The notes: a model not told the origin generated them from the sequence alone. A DNA stretch of 56,347 nucleotides from JBFLYZ01 sp040756415 (GCA_040756415.1 JBFLYZ010000020.1:1-56347); one strand, 5' to 3'; shown: positions 1-9,137, counted from the stretch's first letter. Made by a program: numbers and translations.

Positions 1-31
1 ATGCTGCGGCCTTGCCCTGCCCGGGGAAGGC

Positions 32-1717
32 CTATATCCTTATTCCCATGACCAGGATATCATCTGTCTGCTCCTGGCCGCCCCGCCATTCTTCAATTAT
101 GGCATCCAGTACTTTTTTCTGCTCTTCGAGCGAAACGTCACCGAAGCTAACCAGCAGCTCATGAAGCTGCCTTGACTTGAATTTTTTGCCGCGCGGGCCT
201 CCAAACTGATCGGCATAACCGTCAGTAAACAGGTACAGGGTATCACCCTCCTTAAGGTCGACCCGGTTCAGTTGAAAGTCGGCCTGCACCTCGCCTTTGC
301 CTATCGGCATCTTATCCGCTCCCAGCGCCCTTCCCGTATTGCCGCTGACCAGAAAGGGGGAATTGTGCCCGGCAGCATAGGTCAGTTTCTTTGCCTTATC
401 GTCAATGCAAATCAATATGCCATCCATACCGTCTTTGCCCCCATCCTGCGAAATGCTGCCGATCAGTCTTTGCCGCACATAGTTGCAGATCTCGTTAGGC
501 TCTTCCAGACCCTTCTCGTTGATCGCCTCGTTCAAAAAAGAAATATTGAGCAGGCTCATAAATGCTCCAGGCACACCGTGGCCCGTAGAATCGCATACGG
601 CCAGGTAGAATTTCCCGCCACGCTTTGTTGCCCAGTAGAAATCTCCGCTAACGATATCCTTGGGCTTGAAGAGGATGAAATGGTCCTTAAGGTTATTTCT
701 TAAAAGCTCGTCATGCGCAAGCAAGGTGAACTGTATGCGCCTGGCGTAGTTAATGGAATCCGTAATGGCCCTATTGTTCTCGGTAATCTCGGCATGCTGG
801 GTTTCCACCGCCTGTTTAAGCACTTCCTGCCTGCGCGCAAAGTAATATTGCATGGCGTAAACCAGGGTGGAAACGCCAAGCAGGTTCATTAGGAAAAGGC
901 GGTTGATGAACGTTTCGGATATGCTGTTATGAATATAACGGGGAAGCAGGCCGTTCAGGAAAAAGGCCGCCACTACCAGCAGCGCGAAGCCGGCAAACCA
1001 CCAGGCCGAACGCCTGACATCGTAGAAGGTCAGCGCTCCCAGCGGGGCGATCAGGGCCCACATGATCACCGCACTGGAGGAGATAAATCCCCCCAGCGAT
1101 AACTGGAGCAGGAACGGGAGCAAAAGAATAAGCAGGATCTGGCTGAAGCGGAAAAAACGGAACTGCTTCCAGATCACAAACTGAGCGATGGAGGCCAAAG
1201 AAAGAATACCGTAGCCGAACGGGATGGCTGCGGGCAAAGGCAGCCCGTTAACGAAATACAGCAGACCCCACACTATTCCGGCCAGGGCAAAAGGGAATGA
1301 AACGATAAGGAGGGATGATTTTTTGAGCTTTTCGCTTTCACTGTCGCCAGGCGCGTGACAGCTTTTCAGAAAGCGCTGGAAAGGGGAATCTTTGGCCTTT
1401 TGGTTCAGCTCGATGTACCTGAACCAGCCAAAAGTGCCGCCCTCGAGGTAGAATACATCGCGGCTCAACCGTTCTGCAAGTATTTTTGCCGATCGTTCCG
1501 AGCGGCCGCCACCGCTGCCACAGGTGGTAACTATTATTTCATCCGCGCCCGCATTGAAAAGCCCCGCTTCGATCTTATCTATGGGAACATGCTCGGCAGC
1601 GGGAATGTGTTTTTCCCTGTACTCGCTGCTGCTGCGCACGTCAATCAGCCTCAGCCGGACATCCGAACCGATGAGGCCGCTCAGTTCGGCCGGTGATATG
1701 GTTTTTACGCGCGCCAT
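32..1717 (-). CDS. Rhodanese / multi-pass membrane / SpoIIE-type PP2C phosphatase fusion (561 aa)
   Basis: Three parts are visible. Residues about 5-105 form a rhodanese domain with the active loop C66-GSGGG-R72-S, so the persulfide cysteine is intact. Residues about 130-300 hold roughly six hydrophobic segments; from memory they resemble membrane regions found in front of class III nucleotide cyclases. Residues about 330-561 are a SpoIIE-type PP2C phosphatase with the motifs SGDFYW, DSTGHGVPGAF, AAGHN and TDGYADQFGG. The domains predict a membrane Ser/Thr phosphatase whose input may be sulfane sulfur; that link is inference. It is the last gene of an MFS-DsrE-fusion set and starts 1 nt after the DsrE stop. 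Domain calls are firm; the ligand and the substrate are unknown. Confidence 0.9.
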   Translation of the reverse strand: MARVKTISPAELSGLIGSDVRLRLIDVRSSSEYREKHIPAAEHVPIDKIEAGLFNAGADEIIVTTCGSGGGRSERSAKILAERLSRDVFYLEGGTFGWFRYIELNQKAKDSPFQRFLKSCHAPGDSESEKLKKSSLLIVSFPFALAGIVWGLLYFVNGLPLPAAIPFGYGILSLASIAQFVIWKQFRFFRFSQILLILLLPFLLQLSLGGFISSSAVIMWALIAPLGALTFYDVRRSAWWFAGFALLVVAAFFLNGLLPRYIHNSISETFINRLFLMNLLGVSTLVYAMQYYFARRQEVLKQAVETQHAEITENNRAITDSINYARRIQFTLLAHDELLRNNLKDHFILFKPKDIVSGDFYWATKRGGKFYLAVCDSTGHGVPGAFMSLLNISFLNEAINEKGLEEPNEICNYVRQRLIGSISQDGGKDGMDGILICIDDKAKKLTYAAGHNSPFLVSGNTGRALGADKMPIGKGEVQADFQLNRVDLKEGDTLYLFTDGYADQFGGPRGKKFKSRQLHELLVSFGDVSLEEQKKVLDAIIEEWRGGQEQTDDILVMGIRI

Positions 1718-1718
1718 G

Positions 1719-2066
1719 TCAGTAGTTGATGATCCTGTCGCACCCGGTAATCCAGCCGGTAAGGGTTTTAAGGTCCGTCCATTCCGTACCGTTTATGCGC
1801 TCTTTATCCATCAGGCCCCGCGATTCACCGCAAGACGTACACATTTTTATTACTCCGCCATTCCGGATAAAGGCAGCCGCCTTTTCGCTAACGTTCGAGA
1901 TTCCCTGCGGGCCTGGTGCGTTGGCCATGGCGCAAAACACCCCATCGGCAATCAGATAGACAAAAACGCTGTGGCCCTCTTTCAGGAGCTGCCCGGCAAT
2001 GCGCAGGGCATGGTACGCGCGCTCACCGGTACCGGGCTTTTCATTAATAACGATCAGGATTTTCAT
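1719..2066 (-). CDS. DsrE/DsrF-like family protein (115 aa)
   Basis: A small alpha/beta protein that opens with the strand MKILIVIN and has a CTSCGESRG motif (C76 and C79) where DsrE-family proteins carry their sulfur-relay cysteine. The family moves or stores sulfane sulfur, often with rhodaneses. Its start codon overlaps the stop of the upstream MFS gene (ATGA-type overlap). Its stop lies 1 nt before the rhodanese-phosphatase gene, so the three are almost surely co-transcribed. The neighbouring rhodanese domain supports a sulfur-handling role. The actual donor and acceptor cannot be seen. Confidence 0.85.
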   Translation of the reverse strand: MKILIVINEKPGTGERAYHALRIAGQLLKEGHSVFVYLIADGVFCAMANAPGPQGISNVSEKAAAFIRNGGVIKMCTSCGESRGLMDKERINGTEWTDLKTLTGWITGCDRIINY

Positions 2067-3361
2067 AGTTCAGATGTTGTGCAGGGGTTATGATCCGATC
2101 TCGATCTGCCTTCGCCTTTAAGTTTTGAAAACACCCAATCCGCTATCCTGACCGAATTGCTTCGGCATTTCATTCTGCCTTGTATGACAAGCGCAGAGAG
2201 AACGGTCAGCCCGCCTATGGCAATGACGGGGGCATTTATTCCCACGAAGTCGGCCAGCACGCCTGTAATGACCGCTCCTATGGCATACCCCAGGTCTCTC
2301 CAGAGGCGGAATACGCCCAGGCTTTTTGCGCGGTCGTGCGGGTGGGTGTTTTCGGCCACGGTGGCCAGAAAAGTGGGATAGACCATTGCGGTTCCCCAGC
2401 CGAGCACGGCCGAAAGGATTAGATAAGCGGGAAATGTGCCTGCAAAGACAAAGCCCAGAATGGCTGTTCCCTGTATCAGCATGCCCCAGAAGAGCATGCT
2501 TTTCTTACAAAAGAAGTCAGACATCTTGCCGGTGAAAAGCTGCCCTACCCCCCAAACCGCAGGATAAACGGCCGTGACCATGCCTATATCGGCAAGATCG
2601 AGGCCCTTTTGTGCCAGGAGGATGGGATACAAGCCCCATACCATGCCATCGTTCAGGTTGTTTATCAACCCGGCCTGGGTAACCGAGCCCAGGTTCCTGT
2701 CGAATAAGGTGGTGTCCCAGAAAATATTTCTGAGGCGGGGAAGGCGGTTGTCCTTTGCTTCCTTTTCCGCATGGCCCCGGGTATCCCTGAGAAAGAACAG
2801 GCTTAACAAAAGGCCGGAGCCGGCAAGGACTATCCCAATGTAAAAGGGATAAGGCCGTATACCGTAGTTGCCGGCAATCCAGCCGGTGAGGAAGGCGACT
2901 ACGGCAAGAGCGATATATCCCGAAAATTCATTCAGACCCATGGCCAGGCCGCGGTCCTTCTCGCCTACCAGGTCAATCTTCATCATTACCGTACTGGACC
3001 AGGTCAGGCCCTGGCTGATGCCCAGCAATACATTGGCGCCAATGATCCAGTTCCAGCTCCCGGCCAGCATTAAGATAAAGGGAACGGGGATACCGATGAG
3101 CCACCCGGCAACCAGCAGGTTCTTTCTTCCTGCCTTATCCGCCAGTGCGCCTGTAAAATAATTGGTCAGCGCTTTTACGATCCCGAAAACGATGATGAAG
3201 GAAAGAATGGCCGTTTTGGCCGCTACGTGAAATTCCGCCCCGGCAATCTCCGGAAGGATGGTGCGCTCGAGCCCCACCATGCCCCCAACAAAGGCATTGA
3301 TGATAACCAGGAGAATGAACTGTTGCCGGTTTTCTCTCAGGCCAAGTCGTACTTTTTCCAA
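2063..3361 (-). CDS. Major facilitator superfamily transporter (432 aa)
   Basis: Twelve hydrophobic segments and an MFS A-like motif between TM2 and TM3 (GALADKAGRKN, about residues 71-81). A second copy of the pattern (GKMSDFFCKK) follows the central loop. The substrate is not identifiable. A charged tail of about 40 residues follows the last helix. The start is TTG at 3361. It is preferred because a good -7 element (TAGCTTTG, 3392 to 3385 on the minus strand) lies about 23 nt upstream. The gene heads the MFS-DsrE-rhodanese/SpoIIE set and overlaps the DsrE start, so it may move a sulfur compound; that is context only. Confidence 0.85.
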   Translation of the reverse strand: MEKVRLGLRENRQQFILLVIINAFVGGMVGLERTILPEIAGAEFHVAAKTAILSFIIVFGIVKALTNYFTGALADKAGRKNLLVAGWLIGIPVPFILMLAGSWNWIIGANVLLGISQGLTWSSTVMMKIDLVGEKDRGLAMGLNEFSGYIALAVVAFLTGWIAGNYGIRPYPFYIGIVLAGSGLLLSLFFLRDTRGHAEKEAKDNRLPRLRNIFWDTTLFDRNLGSVTQAGLINNLNDGMVWGLYPILLAQKGLDLADIGMVTAVYPAVWGVGQLFTGKMSDFFCKKSMLFWGMLIQGTAILGFVFAGTFPAYLILSAVLGWGTAMVYPTFLATVAENTHPHDRAKSLGVFRLWRDLGYAIGAVITGVLADFVGINAPVIAIGGLTVLSALVIQGRMKCRSNSVRIADWVFSKLKGEGRSRSDHNPCTTSEL

Positions 3362-3384
3362 TTCTCTGCTTTATTTATTCAAAG

Positions 3385-3392
3385 CAAAGCTA
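3385..3392 (-). promoter_or_regulatory. Predicted -7 promoter element for the MFS-DsrE-rhodanese operon
   Basis: Read on the minus strand this is TAGCTTTG, a match to the Bacteroidota TAnnTTTG element. It lies about 23 nt upstream of the TTG start of the MFS gene. No clear TTTG is seen at the -33 position, so a Crp/Fnr-type activator such as the adjacent gene product could help; that is inference. Confidence 0.5.
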
Positions 3393-3432
3393 GTCACCGT
3401 GCAGGTGGCAGCATTTAACATATGATAAATAA

Positions 3433-3996
3433 TCACTTTGCGCCCCTGATGCGGCTCAGGCTCACCTGGGTGATACCTAAATAAGAGGCGATGTACTTTA
3501 AGGGGATACGTTTCAAAACGTCAGGCGCCTCCTTTACCAGGGCCCTGTACCGTTCTTCAGCGGTATGGAACTGAAGCCCTTCGATCCGGTCGACCGTAGC
3601 CACGTAGGCCGCTTCGAAGATCAGGCGGAACAGGCGCTCGATCTCAGGATACCGGTCATACAGCCTGAAGAGCTGGCCGGCATGAATGGCTACAATCTCC
3701 GAATCTTCCAGCACCTGTATTGCCTTTCTCGAGGGCTTGCCCGTAAACAGGCTTTCCACCCTGGCAACGATACTGTTTTCGAAAGCGAAACTTTCGGTTA
3801 TATCGATATGGTCTTTAAAATACCAGATCCGCGCCACTCCTTTATTTATGAAATAGATCGTTTTGCAGGTATGCCCTATGGGCTGCAGCTCCGCATTCTT
3901 CTTTATGGTAATGGTCCTGGAAATTCCGGCAATGGCCCTTTGCGCCTCTTCTGAAAGAGGGCTGTGTTTTCTCAAAAATGCGAACAGCGCATCCAT
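3433..3996 (-). CDS. Crp/Fnr-family transcriptional regulator (187 aa)
   Basis: Short cyclic-nucleotide-binding-like regulator typical of Bacteroidota. A beta-roll spans about residues 20-115. A C-terminal helix-turn-helix ends in YLGITQVSLSRIRG. There is no N-terminal cysteine cluster, so oxygen sensing through an Fe-S cluster is unlikely. It sits just upstream of, and on the same strand as, the MFS/DsrE/rhodanese set, with a promoter-containing gap between them. It is a reasonable candidate regulator of that set, by position only. The ligand is unknown. Confidence 0.9.
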   Translation of the reverse strand: MDALFAFLRKHSPLSEEAQRAIAGISRTITIKKNAELQPIGHTCKTIYFINKGVARIWYFKDHIDITESFAFENSIVARVESLFTGKPSRKAIQVLEDSEIVAIHAGQLFRLYDRYPEIERLFRLIFEAAYVATVDRIEGLQFHTAEERYRALVKEAPDVLKRIPLKYIASYLGITQVSLSRIRGAK

Positions 3997-4070
3997 TGGC
4001 GATGATCAATTTACTGTCTTCTCATTCTTCGCTCAAATGTTCCGGCCCGGCAGAAAAGAACATACTCCAT

Positions 4071-5360
4071 TCAGTCATCTTTAAGCTTCCTGGCAAGCAC
4101 CTTGTCGATCCTCCTGCCATCCATATCGATGATCTCAATGCCCAGATCTTTCCATTTGAATCTGTCGCCCGCCTTCGGGATCTTTTTGCTGAGATAAAAA
4201 ACCAGGCCTCCTACGGTATTTATGGACATAAGTTCCCTGTCATCCCCGGCCTCGATGCCGAAGTAGCGAACAAATTCCGGGAATGGAAGGTTAGCATCAA
4301 CAAGAAATGTTCCATCATCCCTCGGAACAATCTCCTTTTTTTCATGCAACTGCTCAGCCAGGTCTCCCACCAAAACATCTACCAGGTCGTTCATCGTGAG
4401 AAGTCCCTGCAGGCCACCGAACTCATCCACCACCAAGGCCAGCCGCTGTTTCGCTTCTCTGAATTTTTCCAGCGCCTTGTAAGCCGTGGTGTTCTCCGGA
4501 AAATAAATTGCGGGTTTCAACAGTTTCTCGATCTCTATTTCCTCGTTCTTTAACATGGAGTCCAGCATTTGCTTGGAATAAAGGATCCCAAGAACAGTTT
4601 CTATGCTCCCCTTACACACGGGGAAGGATTTATGGCCCGAGGCTATTATCCTGCTTTTGATCGTGTCCAGCGGCTCCTCTATATTGAGCCATTCAATGTC
4701 CAGGCGCTGCGTCATCAGAGTGCTGATCTTGCGGTCGCCTAAGTGAAAAACATTTTCCACGATGTCCTGCTCGATCTCCTGCACCGTTCCGGCCTCGGTT
4801 CCCTCCTGGATGATCGCCCTGATCTCCTCCTCTGTCACCTGGCTATCCTTTGGCTTACTTATTCCAAGTACCTTGACCAGGGCTTCGGTAGTAACGGTTA
4901 GCAGCCAGATGAATGGCGCGGCTATAAGCGAGATCGTATACATGGGAAAAGCGAGTATGCGCGCTATGGTCTCCGGCATTACGAGCCCTATGCGCTTGGG
5001 GACCAGCTCACCCAGCACCAAAGAAAAGAAGGTGAGTATAACTACAATGATAGTTACTGCCAGCGTTTCACTGTAATTCCTCAGCGATTCGAACTGGCTG
5101 AGGTACCTGTTCAGGTCATCCTCTATCTTTTCACCGCTGTATATGCCGGTAAGTATTCCGATCAGGGTTATCCCTATTTGAACTGTCGAAAGGAACTTGC
5201 TCGGGTTCTGGTGGAGTTCAAGCGCCATCCTGGCTCCCTTATCGCCCTTTTTCGCGGCCCGCTCCAGCCGGATCTTTCTGGAAGAAACCATCGAAATCTC
5301 CGACATGGCAAAAACACCATTCAAAAGTATGAGACAAAATATTATCAGTATTTCTGCCAT
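4071..5360 (-). CDS. HlyC/CorC (CNNM-type) membrane protein with CBS pair (429 aa)
   Basis: Order of parts: N-terminal CNNM (DUF21) membrane domain with three or four helices (about 1-180), including the family signature GELVPKRIGL; a CBS-domain pair (about 205-330); and a C-terminal CorC/HlyC domain (about 345-425) with TVGGLV. The family is linked to divalent-cation (Mg/Co) homeostasis. Older annotations call it hemolysin, a label with little support. Length is normal for the family. No partner gene is evident; the flanking genes are separated by gaps of 50-75 nt. Confidence 0.92.
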   Translation of the reverse strand: MAEILIIFCLILLNGVFAMSEISMVSSRKIRLERAAKKGDKGARMALELHQNPSKFLSTVQIGITLIGILTGIYSGEKIEDDLNRYLSQFESLRNYSETLAVTIIVVILTFFSLVLGELVPKRIGLVMPETIARILAFPMYTISLIAAPFIWLLTVTTEALVKVLGISKPKDSQVTEEEIRAIIQEGTEAGTVQEIEQDIVENVFHLGDRKISTLMTQRLDIEWLNIEEPLDTIKSRIIASGHKSFPVCKGSIETVLGILYSKQMLDSMLKNEEIEIEKLLKPAIYFPENTTAYKALEKFREAKQRLALVVDEFGGLQGLLTMNDLVDVLVGDLAEQLHEKKEIVPRDDGTFLVDANLPFPEFVRYFGIEAGDDRELMSINTVGGLVFYLSKKIPKAGDRFKWKDLGIEIIDMDGRRIDKVLARKLKDD

Positions 5361-5415
5361 GCCATTTTACGATTACTGCAACAAATCAACCTGGCAGGTT
5401 CCTGCCTGCTTATGA

Positions 5416-7608
5416 TCATAGCCGAACCTTCAGCCCCGCATTAAAAACAAATCCATCCAGCGGGGCCCACACTTCCGTAAACTGAGGGGTGTTGAATGGC
5501 CCGGAGGCCAGGCTCCCGTAATTGGTCTGCCTTACATTGGTAAAGTTCTCCACGTTGCCGAACAGGACAAAATTCCTGATCGTACGCTCGGCCACCGCTC
5601 CGAAGGTCCAGTATTCGGGTGTGCGCTGGCCCGAAGCCAGCAGTTGGCTGCTCTTGTATTCGTAATCCACCCCTATGCGCCATTGGCCGGGCAGCGAATA
5701 AAGCAGGTCGCCTTTGAGGCTATGCCGGGGAGTTAGGGTGAACTCCTGCGGCTTTCCGTTGAAGGTATTGGTCGCGTCAGTATAGGTATACCCGGCAAAC
5801 AGCACAAAATCGTAAAACCCGAACTTGAAGAAGGTCTCGAGCCCCCAGCTTTGGGTGTACCCGCTGGCGTTGATGAAATGATAATAGCCGGAGGAATTCC
5901 CCGTATCGGATAATATCAAGGGGTTTTTCAGGTAAGTATAGAAAACCATCTGGTTGATGGTGATAAAGCAGTTTTCGCCAATGCCCGACTTGAATCCTAT
6001 GTCAGCGCTTCCACCGTATGACTCCTCCGCGTTCACCCTGCCCTTATCGATGGGCAGCACATTGCGGTATCCGAGCAGCTCCGACTCCTGGTTGAAAATG
6101 GTGGGGTTCCGGTAGCCCATGCCCCCGCCTATGCGGGTGGTGAGCTTGGGCGCCCATTTGAGCAGCGCGAACAAGCGGGGAAGCACGTACACCTTATCGT
6201 CCATCACATAATCGCCCCGCAATCCCGCCTCGAGCGATACCATTTTGCCGATATCGAGCGTATATTGCATAAACGCGCCCGCTGTCCGGAACTCCTCATC
6301 CCTTAAAACGTTGCTTTGCAAGGGGGTTTCTTTGAACTGATCCGTGTAAAAATTCAGGCCCGAGATAAAAACTCCCTTATCCGCCATATGGGTGAATGAG
6401 ATTTCAGAAAAGGAAGAAAGCTGATCGCCCGCAAAGCGGTACTCTCCCGACAAAGGGGCCGAATTAAGGGCCAGCGCACGATGAAACGCATTCAAACTGT
6501 TCCTGGCGGTAATAACGCTTTTATCGCCCAGCTTGTGGTCCAGCTTCACCTGGGTGGTGATCCGGTTGATGTCGTTGGTTTCCTTATAAAAATGCAGGCT
6601 GTCGGGATACTGATGGTCCAGCAGCCTGGTATCTCCGCCCTCTCTCACTTCATTGGTGAACGTGGCGCCCAGGTACATCTTTGTTCTATCGGTAAAAAAG
6701 AAAAACAGCTTGGGGTTGAAATTGTACTTGGTAAGCTCGGGGAGGTCGGTAAACCCGTCAGCGTCAGCGTCAAAATAGCTGTGGGCGTTACGCTGGGCGA
6801 GCAGGGTATAGCCTATTCTGCCGAAGCGTTTTGCCGTGAACGCATTGACATCAAAAGCCCCGATGTGAGATGCGTTGATGTGAATAAGGTTTTCTTCGGT
6901 TATGGGCTCTTTGGAAAGCAGGTTGATAAGGCCTGAGATGGCGCCTCCGCCATAGAGCGTAGAGGCCGAACCCTTAATGTATTCTACCTGCCTCAGGTCC
7001 AAAGGGGGAATTTGCATGATGCTGAGGCTGCCGGAAAAACCTCCGTAAACAGGAAAACCGTCCTTTAATATTTGCGTGTAGCGCCCGTCCAGTCCCTGTA
7101 TCCTCACATTCGCGGTATTGCTGGTGGCCGAGGTCTGCTGCACCTGTATTCCCGTGCTGTGGGTGAGCAAATGCGCCACCTTAGAGGGATCCATGGTGCT
7201 GGCCTCATCGATCTCTTCGGTCAGCACCTCTACGCGGGTAGGAACGTTATCGATGCTCCGGTTGGACCGCGTGCCCTCGACCACGATCTCGTCCAGCTCA
7301 TCTGCCTCGCTGCTTAGAAAAATATCCTGGGGCTGAGGCCCGGTAAAGGGAAAGCTGAAGGTATCGGCCCGGTCTGCGTACCCTACAAAAGAGAATACGA
7401 TCACCTGGATGCCATCCGGTATGCCTTTGAGCTCAAGGAACCCGGTCGAATCTGTGGTGGAAGCCACAGGATACCCCTTAAGCACTGCCGAGGCCCCGGC
7501 CACAGGTTCCTTGCTGCCCGCATCCCTGACATAAACTTTAAAGGTATGCTGCGCCTCCGCCCTGAGCCCGGCCAGCACGATCAGCCATATCACCGCCAGA
7601 TTTTTCAT
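5416..7608 (-). CDS. TonB-dependent outer-membrane receptor with carboxypeptidase-D-like N-terminus (730 aa)
   Basis: Signal peptide (about 1-19), then a CarboxypepD-regulatory-like beta-sandwich (about 22-105). A TonB-box-like stretch (DELDEIVVEGTR) and a plug domain (about 115-225, with GSASTLYGGGAISGLINL) follow, then a 22-strand-type barrel to the C-terminus. It imports a ligand across the outer membrane using TonB energy. There is no SusD partner, so this is not a SusCD glycan pair; size and architecture fit a siderophore, cobalamin or metal-type receptor. The last residue is Leu rather than the usual aromatic. The ligand cannot be told from the sequence. Confidence 0.93.
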   Translation of the reverse strand: MKNLAVIWLIVLAGLRAEAQHTFKVYVRDAGSKEPVAGASAVLKGYPVASTTDSTGFLELKGIPDGIQVIVFSFVGYADRADTFSFPFTGPQPQDIFLSSEADELDEIVVEGTRSNRSIDNVPTRVEVLTEEIDEASTMDPSKVAHLLTHSTGIQVQQTSATSNTANVRIQGLDGRYTQILKDGFPVYGGFSGSLSIMQIPPLDLRQVEYIKGSASTLYGGGAISGLINLLSKEPITEENLIHINASHIGAFDVNAFTAKRFGRIGYTLLAQRNAHSYFDADADGFTDLPELTKYNFNPKLFFFFTDRTKMYLGATFTNEVREGGDTRLLDHQYPDSLHFYKETNDINRITTQVKLDHKLGDKSVITARNSLNAFHRALALNSAPLSGEYRFAGDQLSSFSEISFTHMADKGVFISGLNFYTDQFKETPLQSNVLRDEEFRTAGAFMQYTLDIGKMVSLEAGLRGDYVMDDKVYVLPRLFALLKWAPKLTTRIGGGMGYRNPTIFNQESELLGYRNVLPIDKGRVNAEESYGGSADIGFKSGIGENCFITINQMVFYTYLKNPLILSDTGNSSGYYHFINASGYTQSWGLETFFKFGFYDFVLFAGYTYTDATNTFNGKPQEFTLTPRHSLKGDLLYSLPGQWRIGVDYEYKSSQLLASGQRTPEYWTFGAVAERTIRNFVLFGNVENFTNVRQTNYGSLASGPFNTPQFTEVWAPLDGFVFNAGLKVRL

Positions 7609-7671
7609 ATCGTTTTTTCAGCCTGTAAAATAAGAACTTTAAGCGGAACCTCTTGTATTCTGTCCGCCCGC

Positions 7672-7977
7672 CTAAATAAAAACGACCGCATTTACCCGTT
7701 TCCCCGCCACCAGCTTCTCATTTTTTCTTATTTCGGCCTTTAAGGGAAGCAGGTAGGTTTTTTTCCTGCTGTCATACCATATCGCTGATCTCCATTCACT
7801 GTTCCCGATCCGCGCGGTGGCGGTCAGCCTTCCCCAGCCGCCTTCTTCCGATCTGAAGCTGGCCCTGATCTCCCTGGAGAGCCTCTGAGGCAAGGAAACA
7901 AAATACCAGCCTCCCGGCCCGGCATATTGCCAGACCCTGGAAGAAAAGCGGTACGGTATTTTAAAATTTGTCGTCAT
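7672..7977 (-). CDS. DUF1905 domain protein (101 aa)
   Basis: The motif WQYAGPGGWYFVSLP near the N-terminus and the GWGRLTATARIG and SAIWYDSRKKTYLLPLKAEIRK segments are the recognisable core of DUF1905, a small beta-barrel-like domain of unknown function. The protein is essentially the domain alone. It lies 39 nt downstream of the GmhB-type phosphatase on the same strand and may share its transcript. No biochemical function is known to me. Confidence 0.85.
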   Translation of the reverse strand: MTTNFKIPYRFSSRVWQYAGPGGWYFVSLPQRLSREIRASFRSEEGGWGRLTATARIGNSEWRSAIWYDSRKKTYLLPLKAEIRKNEKLVAGKRVNAVVFI

Positions 7978-8016
7978 CTTCCCATAAGCCGGTCACGGCC
8001 AGCGGTGTTATTTCCA

Positions 8017-8565
8017 TCATGAGCTTTCGTTTCGAATGATCCCCCTGGCTACGGATGCCAGGTTGCGGCATATCCTTATCCTGCTTTTTAACCCCGGGCC
8101 AAGCTCACCGTAATGCCTGCGGCCGTGCCCCGTAAGTACATAAATACCATTTGCATTGGCGTTGACGGCCAGCTCAGCGTCAGAAGGGTGGTCACCGATC
8201 ACATAGGACGCGGAAACATCCACACCGTAGCTCCTTACTGCCTTATCGATAAAATACGTTTTCGGTTTTTTACAGGCGCAATTATCCTCATTACGGTGCG
8301 GACAGCAGTAAATGTCAGCGATACGGACTCCGTTGCAGCGCATCCGCTGCAGGATATAGGAATGAACTTCATCCACCCCTTTTTTGCGGATAAGCCCTTT
8401 TGATATGCCCGATTGGTTTGTTACGATAAAAAGAAGAAAGCTCTTTTGAAGCTGGCGCAGGCATTCAAAGGTAAAGTCATAGAACAGTACCTTCTCGCTT
8501 CGGTCAATGTATCCCCTGTCTTTGATGATCGTTCCGTCCCTGTCTAAGAATATCGCCTTTTTCAT
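8017..8565 (-). CDS. gmhB: HAD-IIIA phosphatase, D-glycero-D-manno-heptose-1,7-bisphosphate 7-phosphatase type (182 aa)
   Basis: HAD motif I is FLDRDGT (nucleophile D8, acid D10). Motif II is VTNQSGI, and motif IV lies in GDHPSDAELA. A zinc-binding loop, CCPHRNEDNCACKKP (Cys-x-His ... Cys-x-Cys), is characteristic of the GmhB subgroup. GmhB removes the 7-phosphate in ADP-heptose synthesis for LPS core. Related enzymes of the same fold dephosphorylate histidinol-phosphate. No other heptose gene is adjacent, so the pathway assignment rests on family resemblance alone. Confidence 0.82.
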   Translation of the reverse strand: MKKAIFLDRDGTIIKDRGYIDRSEKVLFYDFTFECLRQLQKSFLLFIVTNQSGISKGLIRKKGVDEVHSYILQRMRCNGVRIADIYCCPHRNEDNCACKKPKTYFIDKAVRSYGVDVSASYVIGDHPSDAELAVNANANGIYVLTGHGRRHYGELGPGLKSRIRICRNLASVARGIIRNESS

Positions 8566-8744
8566 TGCAGATGGCTTGCCCTTATACTTACACGCTAAAA
8601 TAATACTTTTTGAGGCTACTGTGCTCTAGCATGACCGGGGCTGAATGAGGATACTCTCCGGATATTGCCTTTCAGATTTATCCAAAGCGCTTCATTCCCT
8701 AAAATATCTGCTGCTTTTGCATGGAGATACGGTTTTTATTCCCT

Positions 8745-8927
8745 TTACTGGCGTTTTTTTGTCCTATCGGCATTGCTTTTTCTGCGTTTCTCATCTGCCT
8801 TTTGTCTCTGAATCCGTTCATAGATCAACTGCAATTCATTATCCGTATAGTACGCAAACCTGACCTGGTCATAATTGTAGTTGTGATCATTGGCTTTAAT
8901 GTATCGGATCAATTCTTCTCTTGTCAT
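8745..8927 (-). CDS. Small hypothetical protein (60 aa)
   Basis: Begins MTREELIRYIKAND and continues as a short, highly charged, probably helical protein with a Lys/Arg-rich tail. ATG 8927 is preferred over an in-frame ATG 22 codons upstream, because the extra residues look non-coding (Cys, Trp and Pro rich). It follows the 45-residue membrane peptide gene on the same strand, 72 nt downstream, with a GC-rich imperfect hairpin (8952-8970) between them. I do not recognise a family. Confidence 0.5.
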   Translation of the reverse strand: MTREELIRYIKANDHNYNYDQVRFAYYTDNELQLIYERIQRQKADEKRRKSNADRTKKRQ

Positions 8928-8999
8928 AGCTTTTTGGTTTAAGCGGCAATGCCCCGGGCATACCCAGGGGACGCCTGCATACAGGTTAACCACCTCGGT

Positions 9000-9137
9000 T
9001 TATTGAGGGTCGTTCTCAGTGTAAGAGTCAGGCTCTTTTTTCTTTTTTGCAGTTAAAACCCGGTAGAAGAAATAGCCTGTGACGATCGTCACTATTCCGC
9101 ACCAGGTGAGCATCATTATTAGTCCGCTTGTCGACAT
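9000..9137 (-). CDS. Small single-pass membrane peptide resembling symporter accessory subunits (45 aa)
   Basis: Starts MSTSGLIMMLTW, has one transmembrane helix (about residues 5-28), then a KKKK stop-transfer cluster and an acidic tail (DSYTENDPQ). This layout resembles from memory the tiny accessory subunits (MetS-like) encoded beside sodium:neurotransmitter-symporter-type transporters. No such transporter gene is in the window, so it would be an orphan; the nearest transporter is the divergent cation antiporter at 9348. The internal ATG at 9137 is chosen over one 16 codons upstream because the upstream residues (Asn/Gln-rich) do not look like part of the helix protein. Confidence 0.5.
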   Translation of the reverse strand: MSTSGLIMMLTWCGIVTIVTGYFFYRVLTAKKKKEPDSYTENDPQ

